Shown here in pieces: positions 1-8,143 of a stretch of DNA of 64,000 nucleotides. Positions within the stretch are counted from its first letter, which is position 1; each line of letters begins with the position of its first letter. The notes beneath the pieces were generated by a model. The model had not been told where the DNA came from. It searched no databases and was given only the letters and a program-made list of their open reading frames with translations. The DNA is from an uncultured Dysosmobacter sp. Its GTDB lineage: Bacteria; Bacillota; Clostridia; Oscillospirales; Oscillospiraceae. The translations under genes and the position numbers were made by a program. The DNA is taken from the NCBI GenBank assembly GCA_947625655.1, contig CANQPD010000016.1:1-64000 (forward strand), written 5' to 3'.

Positions 1-77
1 TGCCGGGGCTGCCGAAGGTGCCTGCGGCGGAGAAGATCGACGTGGACGAGAATGGAAAGATCACCGGGCTGTTCTGA
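1..77 (+). CDS. fhs: Formate--tetrahydrofolate ligase, C-terminal end only
   Basis: These bases encode the last 25 residues of a protein that starts upstream of the window. They read [13 protein letters not shown] and end in ENGKITGLF followed by TGA at 75-77, which is the characteristic tail of formate--tetrahydrofolate ligase. The enzyme makes 10-formyl-THF from formate, THF and ATP in one-carbon metabolism. An identical copy of this tail lies at 211-288, so the gene end has been duplicated. Which copy is the original end cannot be told from the window alone, but the copy at 1-77 is the one presumably attached to the full gene. Confidence 0.85.
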   Translation, partial: PGLPKVPAAEKIDVDENGKITGLF

Positions 78-210
78 CCGGCATGGTCATATCGCCGCCG
101 GTGCGGCGTCAAGCGTTTTGCCGCAGGCAAAACCTTGAAATCGGCCGAGTTCACTTCGGACGATTTGAGTCAAATGCGGGGTCCCCGCGGGACTTGTCCC
201 GTGGGGTGCC
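78..210. repeat. Hairpin-array element between two copies of the fhs 3' end
   Basis: This 133-bp segment has no gene but holds five consecutive short hairpins: 94-107, 115-133 (GTTTTGCC, loop GCA), 145-159, 163-175 and 183-206 (11-bp stem, loop TT). It is flanked on both sides by identical 77-bp copies of the fhs 3' end. Its layout of unrelated hairpins in a row resembles, in reverse orientation, the segment at 22742-22893 in front of prfC, down to a stem with TTCACT in its loop region. Confidence 0.55.
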
Positions 211-288
211 ATGCCGGGGCTGCCGAAGGTGCCTGCGGCGGAGAAGATCGACGTGGACGAGAATGGAAAGATCACCGGGCTGTTCTGA
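211..288 (+). pseudogene. Duplicated 3' end of fhs
   Basis: From ATG 211 to TGA 286-288 the sequence is identical over all 77 comparable bases to the window start. It encodes only 25 residues, has no ribosome binding site of its own and is unlikely to be expressed. It is followed directly by the terminator at 303-328, so the original terminator probably belongs to this distal copy and the intervening 133 bp were gained together with the duplication. Confidence 0.75.
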
Positions 289-302
289 TTGAACTATGCA
301 AA

Positions 303-328
303 GGCCGCCGGAAACAGTTCCGGCGGTC
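303..328. terminator. Bidirectional terminator, fhs / MetE-like gene
   Basis: An 11-bp stem (one G-T pair) with loop ACAG at 314-317 is followed by TTTCTT on the plus strand. It lies between the fhs tail and the 3' end of the convergent minus-strand gene that stops at 346. Confidence 0.75.
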
Positions 329-345
329 TTTCTTCATATTCGTTC

Positions 346-1461
346 TCAGTCCGCGTCGGGCCAGACGGACCGGGCGATCTCCCGGACCAGGGCCAGCTTT
401 TTCCACTGGCTGGCCGCCTCGATGGCGTTGCCCTCCTGAGTGGAGGAGAAACCGCACTGGGGAGACAGGCACAGCTGCTCCAGCGGGACGATCTTCGCCG
501 CCTCGGCGATGCGGGCGCGGATGCGGTCGGGGTCCTCCAGGGCGCCGGACTTGGTGGTCACCAGGCCCAGGACCAGCTTTTGGCCCTTCAGATAGCGCAG
601 GGGCTCAAAGCCGCCGGAGCGCTCGTCGTCATACTCCAGGAAGAAGCCGTCGAAGCCCTCGATGGCCAGCAGGCGGCGGGCGATCTTTTCATAGGTGCCC
701 TCATACAGCCAGCGGGACATGAAGTTGCCCTTGCACATGTGGGTGGTGATGGTCATGTCGGCGGGGCGGCCCTTCAGGGCCTCGGTGGTGATGTCGCCGA
801 AGACGTCGATCAGGTGGTCGGGATCGTAGCCGCAGGACTGGATGCGGTCCCGGAAGCGCTGGGAGAACAGCGCGCCCCAGCTGGTGTCGTCCAGCTGCAG
901 ATAGCGGCAGCCGGCGTCGTAAAAGGCCCGGATGGCCTCCTGATAGGTTTTGGCGAGGTCCGACGCCAGAGCGTCCAGGTCGGGGTACACCGGGGCGGCC
1001 TTGTACTGCTGGGAGAGGACCACGGAATCCAGCGTCACCATGTTGGGGCCGGGAATGGTCTGCTTCACCAGAGTGTCTCCGGCGGCCTGCCGTGTGAAGC
1101 GGAAATGCTCCAGAAAGGGGTGCTCGGCGCTGAAGGAAATGGGCCCGCTGAGGTATGTGCCCTGCATCATCTTCTTCACGCCGAAGCCGGCGGTCTCGAA
1201 ATCATAGACCGTGACGCCGTTGAGGCCGGCCAGGAAATCCAGGTGCCACCAGCGGCGGCGGAACTCGCCGTCGGTCACGGCGTGGAGGCCGGCCTCCTTC
1301 TCCTGGGCGATCAGGGTGGTGATGCAGTCGTTTTCCACCTGGGTCAGGGCCTCTTTCGTGATGGTTCCGGCGGCAAACTGCTCCCGGGCCTCCTTCAGGC
1401 CGGCCGGACGCAGGAAGCTGCCCACGATGTCATAGCGGAACGGGCCTTTTTGTGTATGCAT
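346..1461 (-). CDS. MetE-like cobalamin-independent methyltransferase (YxjG/YxjH type)
   Basis: The 371-residue product has the length and motifs of the short, single-barrel members of the cobalamin-independent methionine synthase family, which transfer a methyl group to a thiol such as homocysteine. HMCKGN near residue 240 and PQCGF near residue 338 carry the expected zinc-binding His and Cys residues. Folate-dependent MetE is about twice as long, so the methyl donor of this short form is unknown. The start is supported by AAAGGAG 7 bases upstream. No SAM riboswitch or T-box is visible in the short 110-bp gap to pyruvate kinase. The name YxjG type rests on similarity in length and motifs. 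Confidence 0.8.
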   Translation of the reverse strand: MHTQKGPFRYDIVGSFLRPAGLKEAREQFAAGTITKEALTQVENDCITTLIAQEKEAGLHAVTDGEFRRRWWHLDFLAGLNGVTVYDFETAGFGVKKMMQGTYLSGPISFSAEHPFLEHFRFTRQAAGDTLVKQTIPGPNMVTLDSVVLSQQYKAAPVYPDLDALASDLAKTYQEAIRAFYDAGCRYLQLDDTSWGALFSQRFRDRIQSCGYDPDHLIDVFGDITTEALKGRPADMTITTHMCKGNFMSRWLYEGTYEKIARRLLAIEGFDGFFLEYDDERSGGFEPLRYLKGQKLVLGLVTTKSGALEDPDRIRARIAEAAKIVPLEQLCLSPQCGFSSTQEGNAIEAASQWKKLALVREIARSVWPDAD

Positions 1462-1571
1462 GGCGATTCTCCTTTTTTATTTTTCTTTGGCCGCAAGGGG
1501 CGGCGGGCCGGGGAACGCGCCCCGCGGGATGGGGACGGGCGGTCTGTGCCCCGAATGGGGTATCTCCGCCC

Positions 1572-3311
1572 CTACTGGGGCAGGGTCTGGACCATGCCCC
1601 GGGCGCAGTCCACGGAGACCAGGGTGCCGTCGGTCAGGCGGCGGGTGGCGTCGGCGGCGCCGACGATCACCGGCTTATCCAGGGTCAATCCCACGGTGGC
1701 GGTATGGCAGTCGGCGCTGGCCTCCTCGCTGATGACGGCGGCGGCCTGCCGGATATAGGGCAGCAGGTCGTTGGTGGTGTAGGGCACCACCAGCACGTCG
1801 CCGGGGCGGAACTTCTCCGCCACATCCTCCAGCGCGCGGCAGACGCACAGGGGGCCGGTGGCCTTCTGATCGCCCACGCCGATGGCATTGAGGAGAGACC
1901 CGCCCACCTGCTGGACGCGGATCATATTGGTGGTGCCGGCCACGCCCACGGGCACGCCGGCGGTGACCACCACCAGATCCCCCTGCTTCACAAGGCCCGC
2001 CTCCTCCGCCGCCTGGACGGCGAAATCCACCAGCTCGTCAGTGCTGCTGGCGTAGGGCATGGTGATGGGCTCCACACCCCAGTACAGGGCCATCTGGCGC
2101 TGGACCTGGGGGTCCAGCAGCAGGGCCACCACCGTGGTGCTGGGCCGGAAGCGGCTGACCATCTGGGCGGTGACGCCCCGCTGGCTGACGGTCAGGATGG
2201 CATCGGCGCCGATGTCCAGGGCCGTGGTGCAGGCGGCGTGGGCCGTGGCGGCGGTGATGGAAAGCTTGGTCTTCTTCCCCTTTTTCACGGGCTTGTCATA
2301 TTCGATGCTGGCCTCGGTCCGCTGGGCGATGGCGTCCATGGTGCGGACGGCCTCCACCGGGTACTTGCCCGCCGCCGTCTCGCCGGAGAGCATGATGGCG
2401 CTGGTGCCGTCGTAGATGGCGTTGGCGACGTCGGTGATCTCCGCCCGGGTGGGGCGGGGATTTTCCATCATGGAGTCCAGCATCTGGGTGGCGGTGATGA
2501 CCGGCTTGCCGCAGGCCACGCACTGGGCGATCATGTTCTTCTGGATCAGGGGGATCTCTGTAAAGTCGATCTCCACGCCCATATCGCCCCGGGCCACCAT
2601 GACGCCGTCCGCCACCGCCAGGATGTCCGCCAGGTTGCTGATGCCCTCCTGGTTTTCGATCTTGGCGATGATGCGGATGTTGGAGTGCTTTTGATCCAGC
2701 AGGCGGCGCAGCTCCCGCACGTCGGCGGCGGTGCGGACGAAGCTGGCGGCGATATAGTCGAAGCCCTGCTCCACACCGAAGAGGATATCCTCCCGGTCCC
2801 GCTGGGCCATATAGGGCATGGACAGCCGGACATTGGGGACGTTGACGCCCTTGTTGTCCTTCATGACGCCGTCGTTCTCCACCCGGCAGCGGATGGAGGA
2901 AGCGGTGGTTTCCAGCACCGTCAGGCGGACCAGGCCGTCGTCCAGAAGGATGGTATCCCCCTCCTTCACGTCGCTGGGCAGCTCGGCATAGGTGATGGCG
3001 CAGCGGGTCCCGTCGCCCGCCACGTCCTCGGTGGTCAGGGTAAATTCCTGGCCGGCCTTCAGCTCCGCAGAGCCGTTTTCAAAGCGCTTCAGACGGATCT
3101 CGGGGCCCCGGGTGTCCAGCATGGCGGCCACGGGCAGGCGCAGCTCCTCCCGCAGGGCCTTCAGCTGGTCCAGGCGGGCCTTGTGCTCTTCATGGCTGCC
3201 GTGGGAGAAGTTGAAGCGGGCCACGTTCATGCCCGAGAGCATCATCTCCCGCAAAACGCCCTCCCGGTCCGTGGCAGGACCCAGAGTGCAGACGATCTTC
3301 GTTTTTCTCAT
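1572..3311 (-). CDS. pyk: Pyruvate kinase with C-terminal PEP-utilizer domain
   Basis: The 579-residue protein begins MRKTKIVCTLGP, the usual pyruvate kinase N-terminus, and contains the MLDTRGPEIR and ARGDMGVEI active-site segments and the TRAEITDVANAI helix. It converts PEP and ADP to pyruvate and ATP. The last ~100 residues form the extra phosphohistidine-type (PEP-utilizer) domain found in many Firmicute enzymes of about 585 residues. The reading frame is open for 69 more codons upstream, but AGGTGG sits 7 bases before ATG 3311 and a promoter lies at 3438-3465 inside the longer frame, so the internal start is preferred. Confidence 0.95.
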   Translation of the reverse strand: MRKTKIVCTLGPATDREGVLREMMLSGMNVARFNFSHGSHEEHKARLDQLKALREELRLPVAAMLDTRGPEIRLKRFENGSAELKAGQEFTLTTEDVAGDGTRCAITYAELPSDVKEGDTILLDDGLVRLTVLETTASSIRCRVENDGVMKDNKGVNVPNVRLSMPYMAQRDREDILFGVEQGFDYIAASFVRTAADVRELRRLLDQKHSNIRIIAKIENQEGISNLADILAVADGVMVARGDMGVEIDFTEIPLIQKNMIAQCVACGKPVITATQMLDSMMENPRPTRAEITDVANAIYDGTSAIMLSGETAAGKYPVEAVRTMDAIAQRTEASIEYDKPVKKGKKTKLSITAATAHAACTTALDIGADAILTVSQRGVTAQMVSRFRPSTTVVALLLDPQVQRQMALYWGVEPITMPYASSTDELVDFAVQAAEEAGLVKQGDLVVVTAGVPVGVAGTTNMIRVQQVGGSLLNAIGVGDQKATGPLCVCRALEDVAEKFRPGDVLVVPYTTNDLLPYIRQAAAVISEEASADCHTATVGLTLDKPVIVGAADATRRLTDGTLVSVDCARGMVQTLPQ

Positions 3312-3437
3312 GGTTGTTTCCACCTTTCCCGCCTGGACAGGCAGAGGGCGCCCTCCGCGGAAGCGGCGGCGCGCGCGGCTGGCAGGCCGTTGGGCTTTGC
3401 CTGTATTTGGCTGAGGTAATCGTTTTTTCGCAAGAAT

Positions 3438-3465
3438 ATTGTACCATAGCTTTGGGAGATGTAAA
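3438..3465 (-). promoter_or_regulatory. Promoter of pyk
   Basis: On the minus strand TTTACA (3465-3460), a 16-base spacer and TACAAT (3443-3438) form a good sigma-A-type promoter, giving a leader of about 120 bases before ATG 3311. Confidence 0.6.
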
Positions 3466-3507
3466 GGAAAAAGTTTGTAAAGCACTTTAAAATTTGCCGG
3501 AAACCAC

Positions 3508-3536
3508 TTGACACGCAAAAGAGCGTCGTGTATATT
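3508..3536 (+). promoter_or_regulatory. Promoter of the marR gene
   Basis: TTGACA (3508-3513), exactly 17 bases, then TATATT (3531-3536). This is close to the sigma-A consensus and lies 38 bases upstream of the GTG start at 3574. Confidence 0.85.
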
Positions 3537-3537
3537 A

Positions 3538-3562
3538 CTAATAAGGTTAGCAATTTTATTAG
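3538..3562. promoter_or_regulatory. Candidate MarR operator at its own promoter
   Basis: CTAATAA (3538-3544) and TTATTAG (3556-3562) are perfect inverted arms, and the first part, CTAATAAGGTTAG (3538-3550), is itself a 13-bp near-palindrome. It begins two bases after the -10 box, where a repressor would block initiation. A matching 13-mer, CTAATAGAATTAG, lies at 4041-4053 before the next gene. Confidence 0.6.
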
Positions 3563-3573
3563 GAGATGACGTC

Positions 3574-3999
3574 GTGGATTATTACAAACTGGCTGACCAG
3601 CTTATTGATTTGCGCGCAAAAGCGCCGCGAACCAAAATAGACCGTTCCATTTCTCAAATGGGCCAGGGAGAGGTTTTCGTTTTAAACTATTTATCGGCAA
3701 ACGGAAATGAGGCCTATCCCAAAGATATCAGCAAGGCCGTCAAGCTGACGACCGCAAGAATCGCGGCTATTCTGAAATCCCTGGAAGCACAAGAATTGAT
3801 CACCAAAACGAAAGACTCCCTTGACCACCGTCAGGCAATCGTAAAATTGACCGAAAAGGGGATCACTCTTGTCGGGGAGCGCAGAGCGGCGCTGCTTCAA
3901 TCCACCGCCAAAATATTGGAGGCGCTGGGAGAAGAGGACGCAAAGGCCTATGTCCGGATTCAGGAAAAACTCATAAATTTAGAAAATATTTGGAAATAA
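3574..3999 (+). CDS. MarR-family transcriptional regulator
   Basis: The 141-residue protein has the winged-helix layout of MarR repressors: a dimerization helix (DYYKLADQLIDLR), a DNA-recognition region (PKDISKAVKLTTARIAAILKSL written in part), and the wing segment TKDSLDHRQAIVKLTEKG, where the D-x-R motif is a family hallmark. The GTG at 3574 is chosen because AGGAG precedes it by 8 bases and the promoter at 3508-3536 lies inside the longer open frame. The gene is followed by an SGNH hydrolase gene with a related operator, so it probably regulates itself and that hydrolase. The ligand is unknown. Confidence 0.88.
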   Translation: MDYYKLADQLIDLRAKAPRTKIDRSISQMGQGEVFVLNYLSANGNEAYPKDISKAVKLTTARIAAILKSLEAQELITKTKDSLDHRQAIVKLTEKGITLVGERRAALLQSTAKILEALGEEDAKAYVRIQEKLINLENIWK

Positions 4000-4035
4000 G
4001 TCCACAAATCATGCTGTGGGCTTATATTTCACACA

Positions 4036-4058
4036 AAAAGCTAATAGAATTAGCTTTT
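4036..4058. promoter_or_regulatory. Candidate MarR operator before the SGNH hydrolase gene
   Basis: AAAAGCTAAT (4036-4045), a 3-base centre and ATTAGCTTTT (4049-4058) form a perfect palindrome. The core CTAATAGAATTAG matches the operator at the marR promoter in pattern CTAATARRRTTAG. A -10-like TATATT lies just upstream at 4023-4028. Confidence 0.6.
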
Positions 4059-4085
4059 ATGTTAGTAAATAGAGGAGATTTCGCT

Positions 4086-4757
4086 ATGCTGGAAGAAACT
4101 GAGAGACTGACCAATTTATATCCCGGTATTTCAGAGCTTCAGGATCAGATCAGAAAAACTTATTCCGAACAAAATAAAACCGCCAAAAAGGGGCAGATCG
4201 TTTTTGTCGGCTCCTCTCTTATGGAAATTTTCCCCATCGAGGAACTGCAAAAGGGCCTGGCCCTGGACAAGTTGATCTACAATCGCGGTGTCCGCGCAAC
4301 GACCACGCAGGATGTATTGGACCATATGGACACGCTTATATTTGACCTGCAGCCAAGCAAAATCTTTATCAACATCGGAAGCAATGATATCGGATTTTGT
4401 GTGCCGGAGCAGGTGTTCTTGGGAAATTATGATGAAATACTGCGAAGGATCAAGGAAAAGCTGCCTGACACGGCGGTGTATGTCATGGCTTATTATCCGG
4501 TAAACACAGTGGATGACTTTGGGGAAAGCAAAGAGGGCCATGATTCCCTTTTCCAAACCAGGAACAATGATATTTTTAAATCCGCCAGCCAAAAAGTCCA
4601 AAAGCTGGCGGAAAAATACGGCTGCCAATTCATCAATGTCAATCGCGGCCTAACCGACAAGGCGGGAAATTTGCGAAAGGAGCTGACATTTGACGGAGCG
4701 CACATGTTTCCGGCGGGATATCGAATCGTATTGGAAAATTTAAAAGAATATCTATAA
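4086..4757 (+). CDS. SGNH/GDSL-family hydrolase
   Basis: The 223-residue protein carries the four SGNH blocks: VGSSLME (block I Ser), NRGVRATT (block II Gly), INIGSNDIG (block III Asn) and FDGAHMFPAGY (block V Asp and His). Such enzymes hydrolyse acyl or acetyl esters of carbohydrates, lipids or small metabolites. There is no signal peptide, so it probably acts in the cytoplasm. The ATG at 4086 has AGAGGAG 9 bases upstream; the open frame extends 32 codons further but would begin inside the marR gene. It appears to be controlled by the upstream MarR protein. Substrate cannot be inferred. Confidence 0.85.
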   Translation: MLEETERLTNLYPGISELQDQIRKTYSEQNKTAKKGQIVFVGSSLMEIFPIEELQKGLALDKLIYNRGVRATTTQDVLDHMDTLIFDLQPSKIFINIGSNDIGFCVPEQVFLGNYDEILRRIKEKLPDTAVYVMAYYPVNTVDDFGESKEGHDSLFQTRNNDIFKSASQKVQKLAEKYGCQFINVNRGLTDKAGNLRKELTFDGAHMFPAGYRIVLENLKEYL

Positions 4758-4784
4758 ATGCGGGCGCATCGGCGCGCGGCAAAA

Positions 4785-4815
4785 AAACCGGAGACGGCTG
4801 TGCCGTCTCCGGTTT
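4785..4815. terminator. Bidirectional terminator
   Basis: A perfect 14-bp stem (AAACCGGAGACGGC) with loop TGT sits between the convergent SGNH hydrolase and HIT genes. Confidence 0.85.
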
Positions 4816-4829
4816 GGAGGCAGGGATGC

Positions 4830-5252
4830 TCAGATGCCCAGCTTGGCTTTCAGCGCCGCGATCATCTCCTGATACTCCCCGTCGCTCAGCAGGACGGGCT
4901 GGGGATTGGTGATGGCGAAGGCGCCGCCGAACTCAAAGCCCCCCTCGTACTTGGGGACGATGTGGAAGTGCAGGTGGGGATTGGTGTCGCCGAAGGAGCC
5001 CAGGTTGATCTTGGTGCAGCCCCACAGCTCCTTCACGGCGCCGGAGGCCCGGGCCAGATCGTCGGCGAAGTCCGCCAGCTCCTGGGGATCGCACTCGCAC
5101 AGTTCCTTCTTGTGGTCCTTCAGCGCCAGGGCGCAGCGGCCCTTGTGGGCCTGGTCCTTGAATAAGTAGAGAACGCCGGCCTTCATCTCGCCGACCTTAA
5201 ACATAATGGCCTCCCGGCCCTCGTGATGCTCGTCACAGTAAAAGCAGCCCAT
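4830..5252 (-). CDS. HIT-family (histidine triad) protein
   Basis: The 140-residue protein contains the histidine triad HLHFHIVPK near residue 93, the catalytic loop of HIT nucleotide hydrolases and transferases that act on nucleoside phosphoramidates or dinucleoside polyphosphates. An N-terminal CFYCDEHH segment with a Cys pair may bind a metal, as in some bacterial HIT proteins. AGGAGG lies 10 bases before the ATG. It is a single-gene unit facing the SGNH hydrolase gene. Confidence 0.9.
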   Translation of the reverse strand: MGCFYCDEHHEGREAIMFKVGEMKAGVLYLFKDQAHKGRCALALKDHKKELCECDPQELADFADDLARASGAVKELWGCTKINLGSFGDTNPHLHFHIVPKYEGGFEFGGAFAITNPQPVLLSDGEYQEMIAALKAKLGI

Positions 5253-5424
5253 GGGTATATATCCTCCTGTTCGTTTTGGGGCCTGGCCCCTTTTCCAATA
5301 CCATACAACCCCGGCGGGCCGCCGTCAAGGGAAAACCCATGCGGCGGGCGGAGGATTTTCCCAAAAGCAGGCGGGCGGAGGAGGGGCCGTGCAAATTTTT
5401 CGCAAATTTTCCGTAAATTTTCCC

Positions 5425-5453
5425 TTGCCCTCCCGTGGGTTTCCCCCTATAAT
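5425..5453 (+). promoter_or_regulatory. Promoter of the DUF1576 gene
   Basis: TTGCCC (5425-5430), a 17-base spacer and TATAAT (5448-5453). Transcription would start near 5460, which excludes the in-frame ATG at 5457 as a start and supports TTG 5493. Confidence 0.8.
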
Positions 5454-5492
5454 CAAATGCAGAAAGACAACACGGACAGGGGAGGCGGTCTG

Positions 5493-6917
5493 TTGCACAA
5501 CCGATACGAAAAGATCTTTCCGGGCACCATCGCGGTGTCCTGCGTCATGATGCTGCTGGGCGTCCTGCTGGACGACCCGGCCAATATCCTGCCGGGGCTG
5601 TATCACATCGTCACCATGCAGGATCTGCTGATCACCGACTATGTGTACATCGCCGGGGTGGGGGCCACCCTGATCAATTCCGGGCTGGTCACCATTTTGT
5701 CCATTCTCATCATCAAGCTGTCCGGGGACCCCTTCAACGGCTTCACCATCGTGGAGATGGGGCTGATGGCGGGCTTCTCCCTGTTCGGCAAGAATGTGTT
5801 CAACATCTGGCCCATCATCCTGGGCACCTGGCTGTACGCCAAGTACCAGAAGGAGCCCTTTGCCAAGTACGCCTCCGTGGCCCTGCTGGCCACCTCCCTG
5901 GCGCCCATGGTCAGCTATATGGCCCTGGGCAGCATCCACGCCAGCCTGCCCCTGGGCATCCTCACCGGCATTGTCATCGGCTTTGTGCTGCCCTCCCTGT
6001 CCGCCTATACATACAAGATCCAAAACGGCATGAATCTTTACAACATGGGCTTCGCCTGCGGGCTGCTGGCCATGATGATCGTGCCCATCCTCACCGCCTT
6101 CGGCGACCACCCGGATTCCGCCCTCTACTGGGCGGAGGGGTACAACGGCACTTTTGCCATCGTGCTGGGGGTGCTGTGCGCCGCGGCCATCCTGACAGGG
6201 CTGTTCGCCACCGGCGCCCCGCCCTGGGCGGTGTGGGCCGGATACCGGCGGCTGCTGTCCACCACCGGGCGGGCGCCCAGCGATTATCTGCGCATGTTCG
6301 GCGCGGGGCCGGTGCTGGTCAACATGGGCGTCAACGGCCTTTTGGGCATGGCGTATGTCTTTATCGTGGGGGGCGACCTCAACGGCCCCACCCTGGGGGG
6401 CATTTTCACCATTATGGGCTTTTCCGCCTTCGGTAAGCATGCCTTCAACATCGTCCCCGTGATGGCGGGCATCGCCCTGGGGGCTTACGGCATGCACTAT
6501 ACGCCGGACTACCCCTCTCTCCAGCTGGCGGGGCTGTTCGGCACCACCCTGGCCCCCATCGCGGGGCACTTCGGGTGGCCCTACGGCATTCTGGCGGGCT
6601 TCATCCACTCCGCCCTGGTCTTGCAGACCGGCGGGCCGGTGGCGGGGCTGAACCTTTACAACAACGGGTTTTCCGGCGGCCTTATCGCCATCGTCCTCTA
6701 CCCTACCATCACGGCCATTGCCCGGCACCGCCGGCCCAAGCTGCGGGACGAGGATTACTACGACCTGTTTGAGGAGGACCAGCCCATCGACACCTCCACC
6801 TGGCGCACCCACGAGAAGGTCAGCGGGCAGAGGGTGGAGGAACCGGCGGACTCCGTGCCGGACAGCCGCTTTCCCGATCTGCCGGAGGACGCGGACGACC
6901 CCAGTGAGGTACACTGA
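5493..6917 (+). CDS. DUF1576 multi-pass membrane protein
   Basis: The 474-residue protein is highly hydrophobic and matches the DUF1576 family, whose function is unknown. It contains an internal duplication: GFSLFGKNVFNIWP near residue 94 pairs with GFSAFGKHAFNIVP in the second half, and GMNLYNMGFACGL pairs with GLNLYNNGFSGGL. This two-fold layout is common among transporters. The last ~60 residues are acidic and soluble. The TTG at 5493 is preferred because GGAGG lies 7 bases upstream and the promoter at 5425-5453 rules out earlier starts. A terminator follows at 6970-7004. Confidence 0.8.
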   Translation: MHNRYEKIFPGTIAVSCVMMLLGVLLDDPANILPGLYHIVTMQDLLITDYVYIAGVGATLINSGLVTILSILIIKLSGDPFNGFTIVEMGLMAGFSLFGKNVFNIWPIILGTWLYAKYQKEPFAKYASVALLATSLAPMVSYMALGSIHASLPLGILTGIVIGFVLPSLSAYTYKIQNGMNLYNMGFACGLLAMMIVPILTAFGDHPDSALYWAEGYNGTFAIVLGVLCAAAILTGLFATGAPPWAVWAGYRRLLSTTGRAPSDYLRMFGAGPVLVNMGVNGLLGMAYVFIVGGDLNGPTLGGIFTIMGFSAFGKHAFNIVPVMAGIALGAYGMHYTPDYPSLQLAGLFGTTLAPIAGHFGWPYGILAGFIHSALVLQTGGPVAGLNLYNNGFSGGLIAIVLYPTITAIARHRRPKLRDEDYYDLFEEDQPIDTSTWRTHEKVSGQRVEEPADSVPDSRFPDLPEDADDPSEVH

Positions 6918-6969
6918 GGGCAGCGCTCTGGCAAGGGCCGGGACCTGACAAAACCGGATGCCAAACCAT

Positions 6970-7004
6970 GAAACGGCGCACGGCCTTTGGCCGTGCGCCG
7001 TTTC
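6970..7004. terminator. Terminator of the DUF1576 gene
   Basis: A 15-bp stem (GAAACGGCGCACGGC) with loop CTTTG. The right arm runs straight into the truncated structured repeat that follows. Confidence 0.8.
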
Positions 7005-7072
7005 AGGCTGTCGGGAAGGTCCGCTGGACTTTCCCGGCAGCCTGAAAAATGCCTCGCTTTTTCTCCAAACAG
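7004..7072 (+). repeat. Structured repeat family, truncated copy
   Basis: It holds the first hairpin of the family (stem 7004-7022 with 7026-7044, loop GCT), then ATGCCTCGCTTTTTC joined directly to CTCCAAACAG, so the central multibranched part is deleted. The stem bases differ from other copies (GGGAAGG instead of GAAAAAG) but remain paired. It sits between the DUF1576 terminator and the glycosyltransferase stop codon. Confidence 0.7.
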
Positions 7073-7088
7073 GGGGCGCCGCCTTTTA

Positions 7089-8132
7089 TTACACCCGGGC
7101 CTGCCGCCGGGGAAGGGGATCCGGCAGGGGCGGCAGGATGCGCTGGCGCCGGTAGATCTCCCGCAGGCGGACACCCACGGCCTCCAGGCTCCGCGTCTCC
7201 GCCAGGGCGCGGCCCGCCGCCGTCAGATCCGGCAGGGTCCTGTCCAAAAGTCCCTCTACGGTCTGTTGAAATTCGTCCAGATTCGACGCTTTGTATATAG
7301 TTTTGCCCTGCTCCAGCCAGCCGTCATACACTGGGATGTCCCGCACCACCGTGGGGATGCCGCAGGCCAGGGCCTCCAGCACCACGATGCCCTCGGTCTC
7401 CTCATGACTCAGGAAGGCAAAGGCGTCCGCGCCGCAGTAGGCCTCCCGCAGCCGCTCCCGGTCCACGAAGCCGGGGAAGGACACGTTGGCCGGGGCACCG
7501 TCCATGGCGTCCCGGATGTCCCGGGGCAGCAGCCGGGGATCCGTCCAGCCGAACCAGAGAAAGCGGACGGCGGGCATTCGCCGGGCCAGTGCCAGAAAGT
7601 CCGGCAGCCCCTTGCGGGCGATGGTGTGGCCCACGGAGACAACGGCCCGCTCCCCCTCCCGGAGGCCGTACCGCCGCCGGAACCCCGCCCGCAGGGCGGG
7701 GTCGGGCCGGAAAAAGGCGGTGTCCACGCCGTTGGAAAGCGCATACACCGGGCGCTTCAGGCCGTACCCCTCCAGCAGCGCCCTGGAGTAGTCCGTGGGC
7801 GTCACCACCACGTCCCCCAGGCCGTAGCAGAACAGGATCCAGCGGCGGAACAGGGGCGCCAGCAGGTCGGAGCCCCGGAAGGAGTGGCGGAAATCCTCCA
7901 TGGTGGAGTGGCCGTACCACACCACCCGTTTTCCCCGGAGACGGGCGGCCAGCGCCGTCAGCACGGAGTCCGGCAGGACGGTGTTGATGTGGACGGCATC
8001 CACATCCGGCCGCCAGCGGTCCGCCACGGGGACGCCGCAGCGCTCCAGGCATTCGGTCTGGTGGCGGATGGCCTGTCCCACGCCGCTTTTGCCCACCAAT
8101 CTCTCACCGCCGCGATAGATATAGATTGACAT
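7089..8132 (-). CDS. GT4 glycosyltransferase, probable second glycolipid glucosyltransferase
   Basis: The 347-residue protein has a GT-B fold pattern: GKSGVGQAIRHQ at the N-terminus and the nucleotide-sugar site SHEETEGIVVLEALACGIPTV near residue 250, with the E-x7-E motif of family GT4. In low-GC Firmicutes, pairs of such enzymes build mono- and diglucosyl-diacylglycerol (CpoA/BgsA type), the lipid anchors of lipoteichoic acid. This gene is third in an operon with another GT4 enzyme and a TVP38 protein, which fits that role, but the acceptor is inferred. The start at 8132 is supported by AAGGAG; 46 upstream in-frame codons overlap the preceding gene. Confidence 0.8.
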   Translation of the reverse strand: MSIYIYRGGERLVGKSGVGQAIRHQTECLERCGVPVADRWRPDVDAVHINTVLPDSVLTALAARLRGKRVVWYGHSTMEDFRHSFRGSDLLAPLFRRWILFCYGLGDVVVTPTDYSRALLEGYGLKRPVYALSNGVDTAFFRPDPALRAGFRRRYGLREGERAVVSVGHTIARKGLPDFLALARRMPAVRFLWFGWTDPRLLPRDIRDAMDGAPANVSFPGFVDRERLREAYCGADAFAFLSHEETEGIVVLEALACGIPTVVRDIPVYDGWLEQGKTIYKASNLDEFQQTVEGLLDRTLPDLTAAGRALAETRSLEAVGVRLREIYRRQRILPPLPDPLPRRQARV

Positions 8133-8143
8133 GGCGTTCTCCT

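Noticed and set aside
1452-3419. 655-codon open frame on the plus strand opposite pyk
   Set aside because: It has the codon-shadow composition of GC-rich antisense frames (Gly, His, Asp, Leu, Val repeats), no ribosome binding site and lies wholly opposite a well-supported gene. The same holds for the long frames at 289-1758, 15260-17203, 22522-24660, 44571-46544, 52062-54314, 54309-55649 and 56747-58687.
5223-5492. N-terminal extension of the DUF1576 protein to 5223
   Set aside because: The promoter with TATAAT at 5448-5453 lies inside the extension and the extra residues look non-coding.
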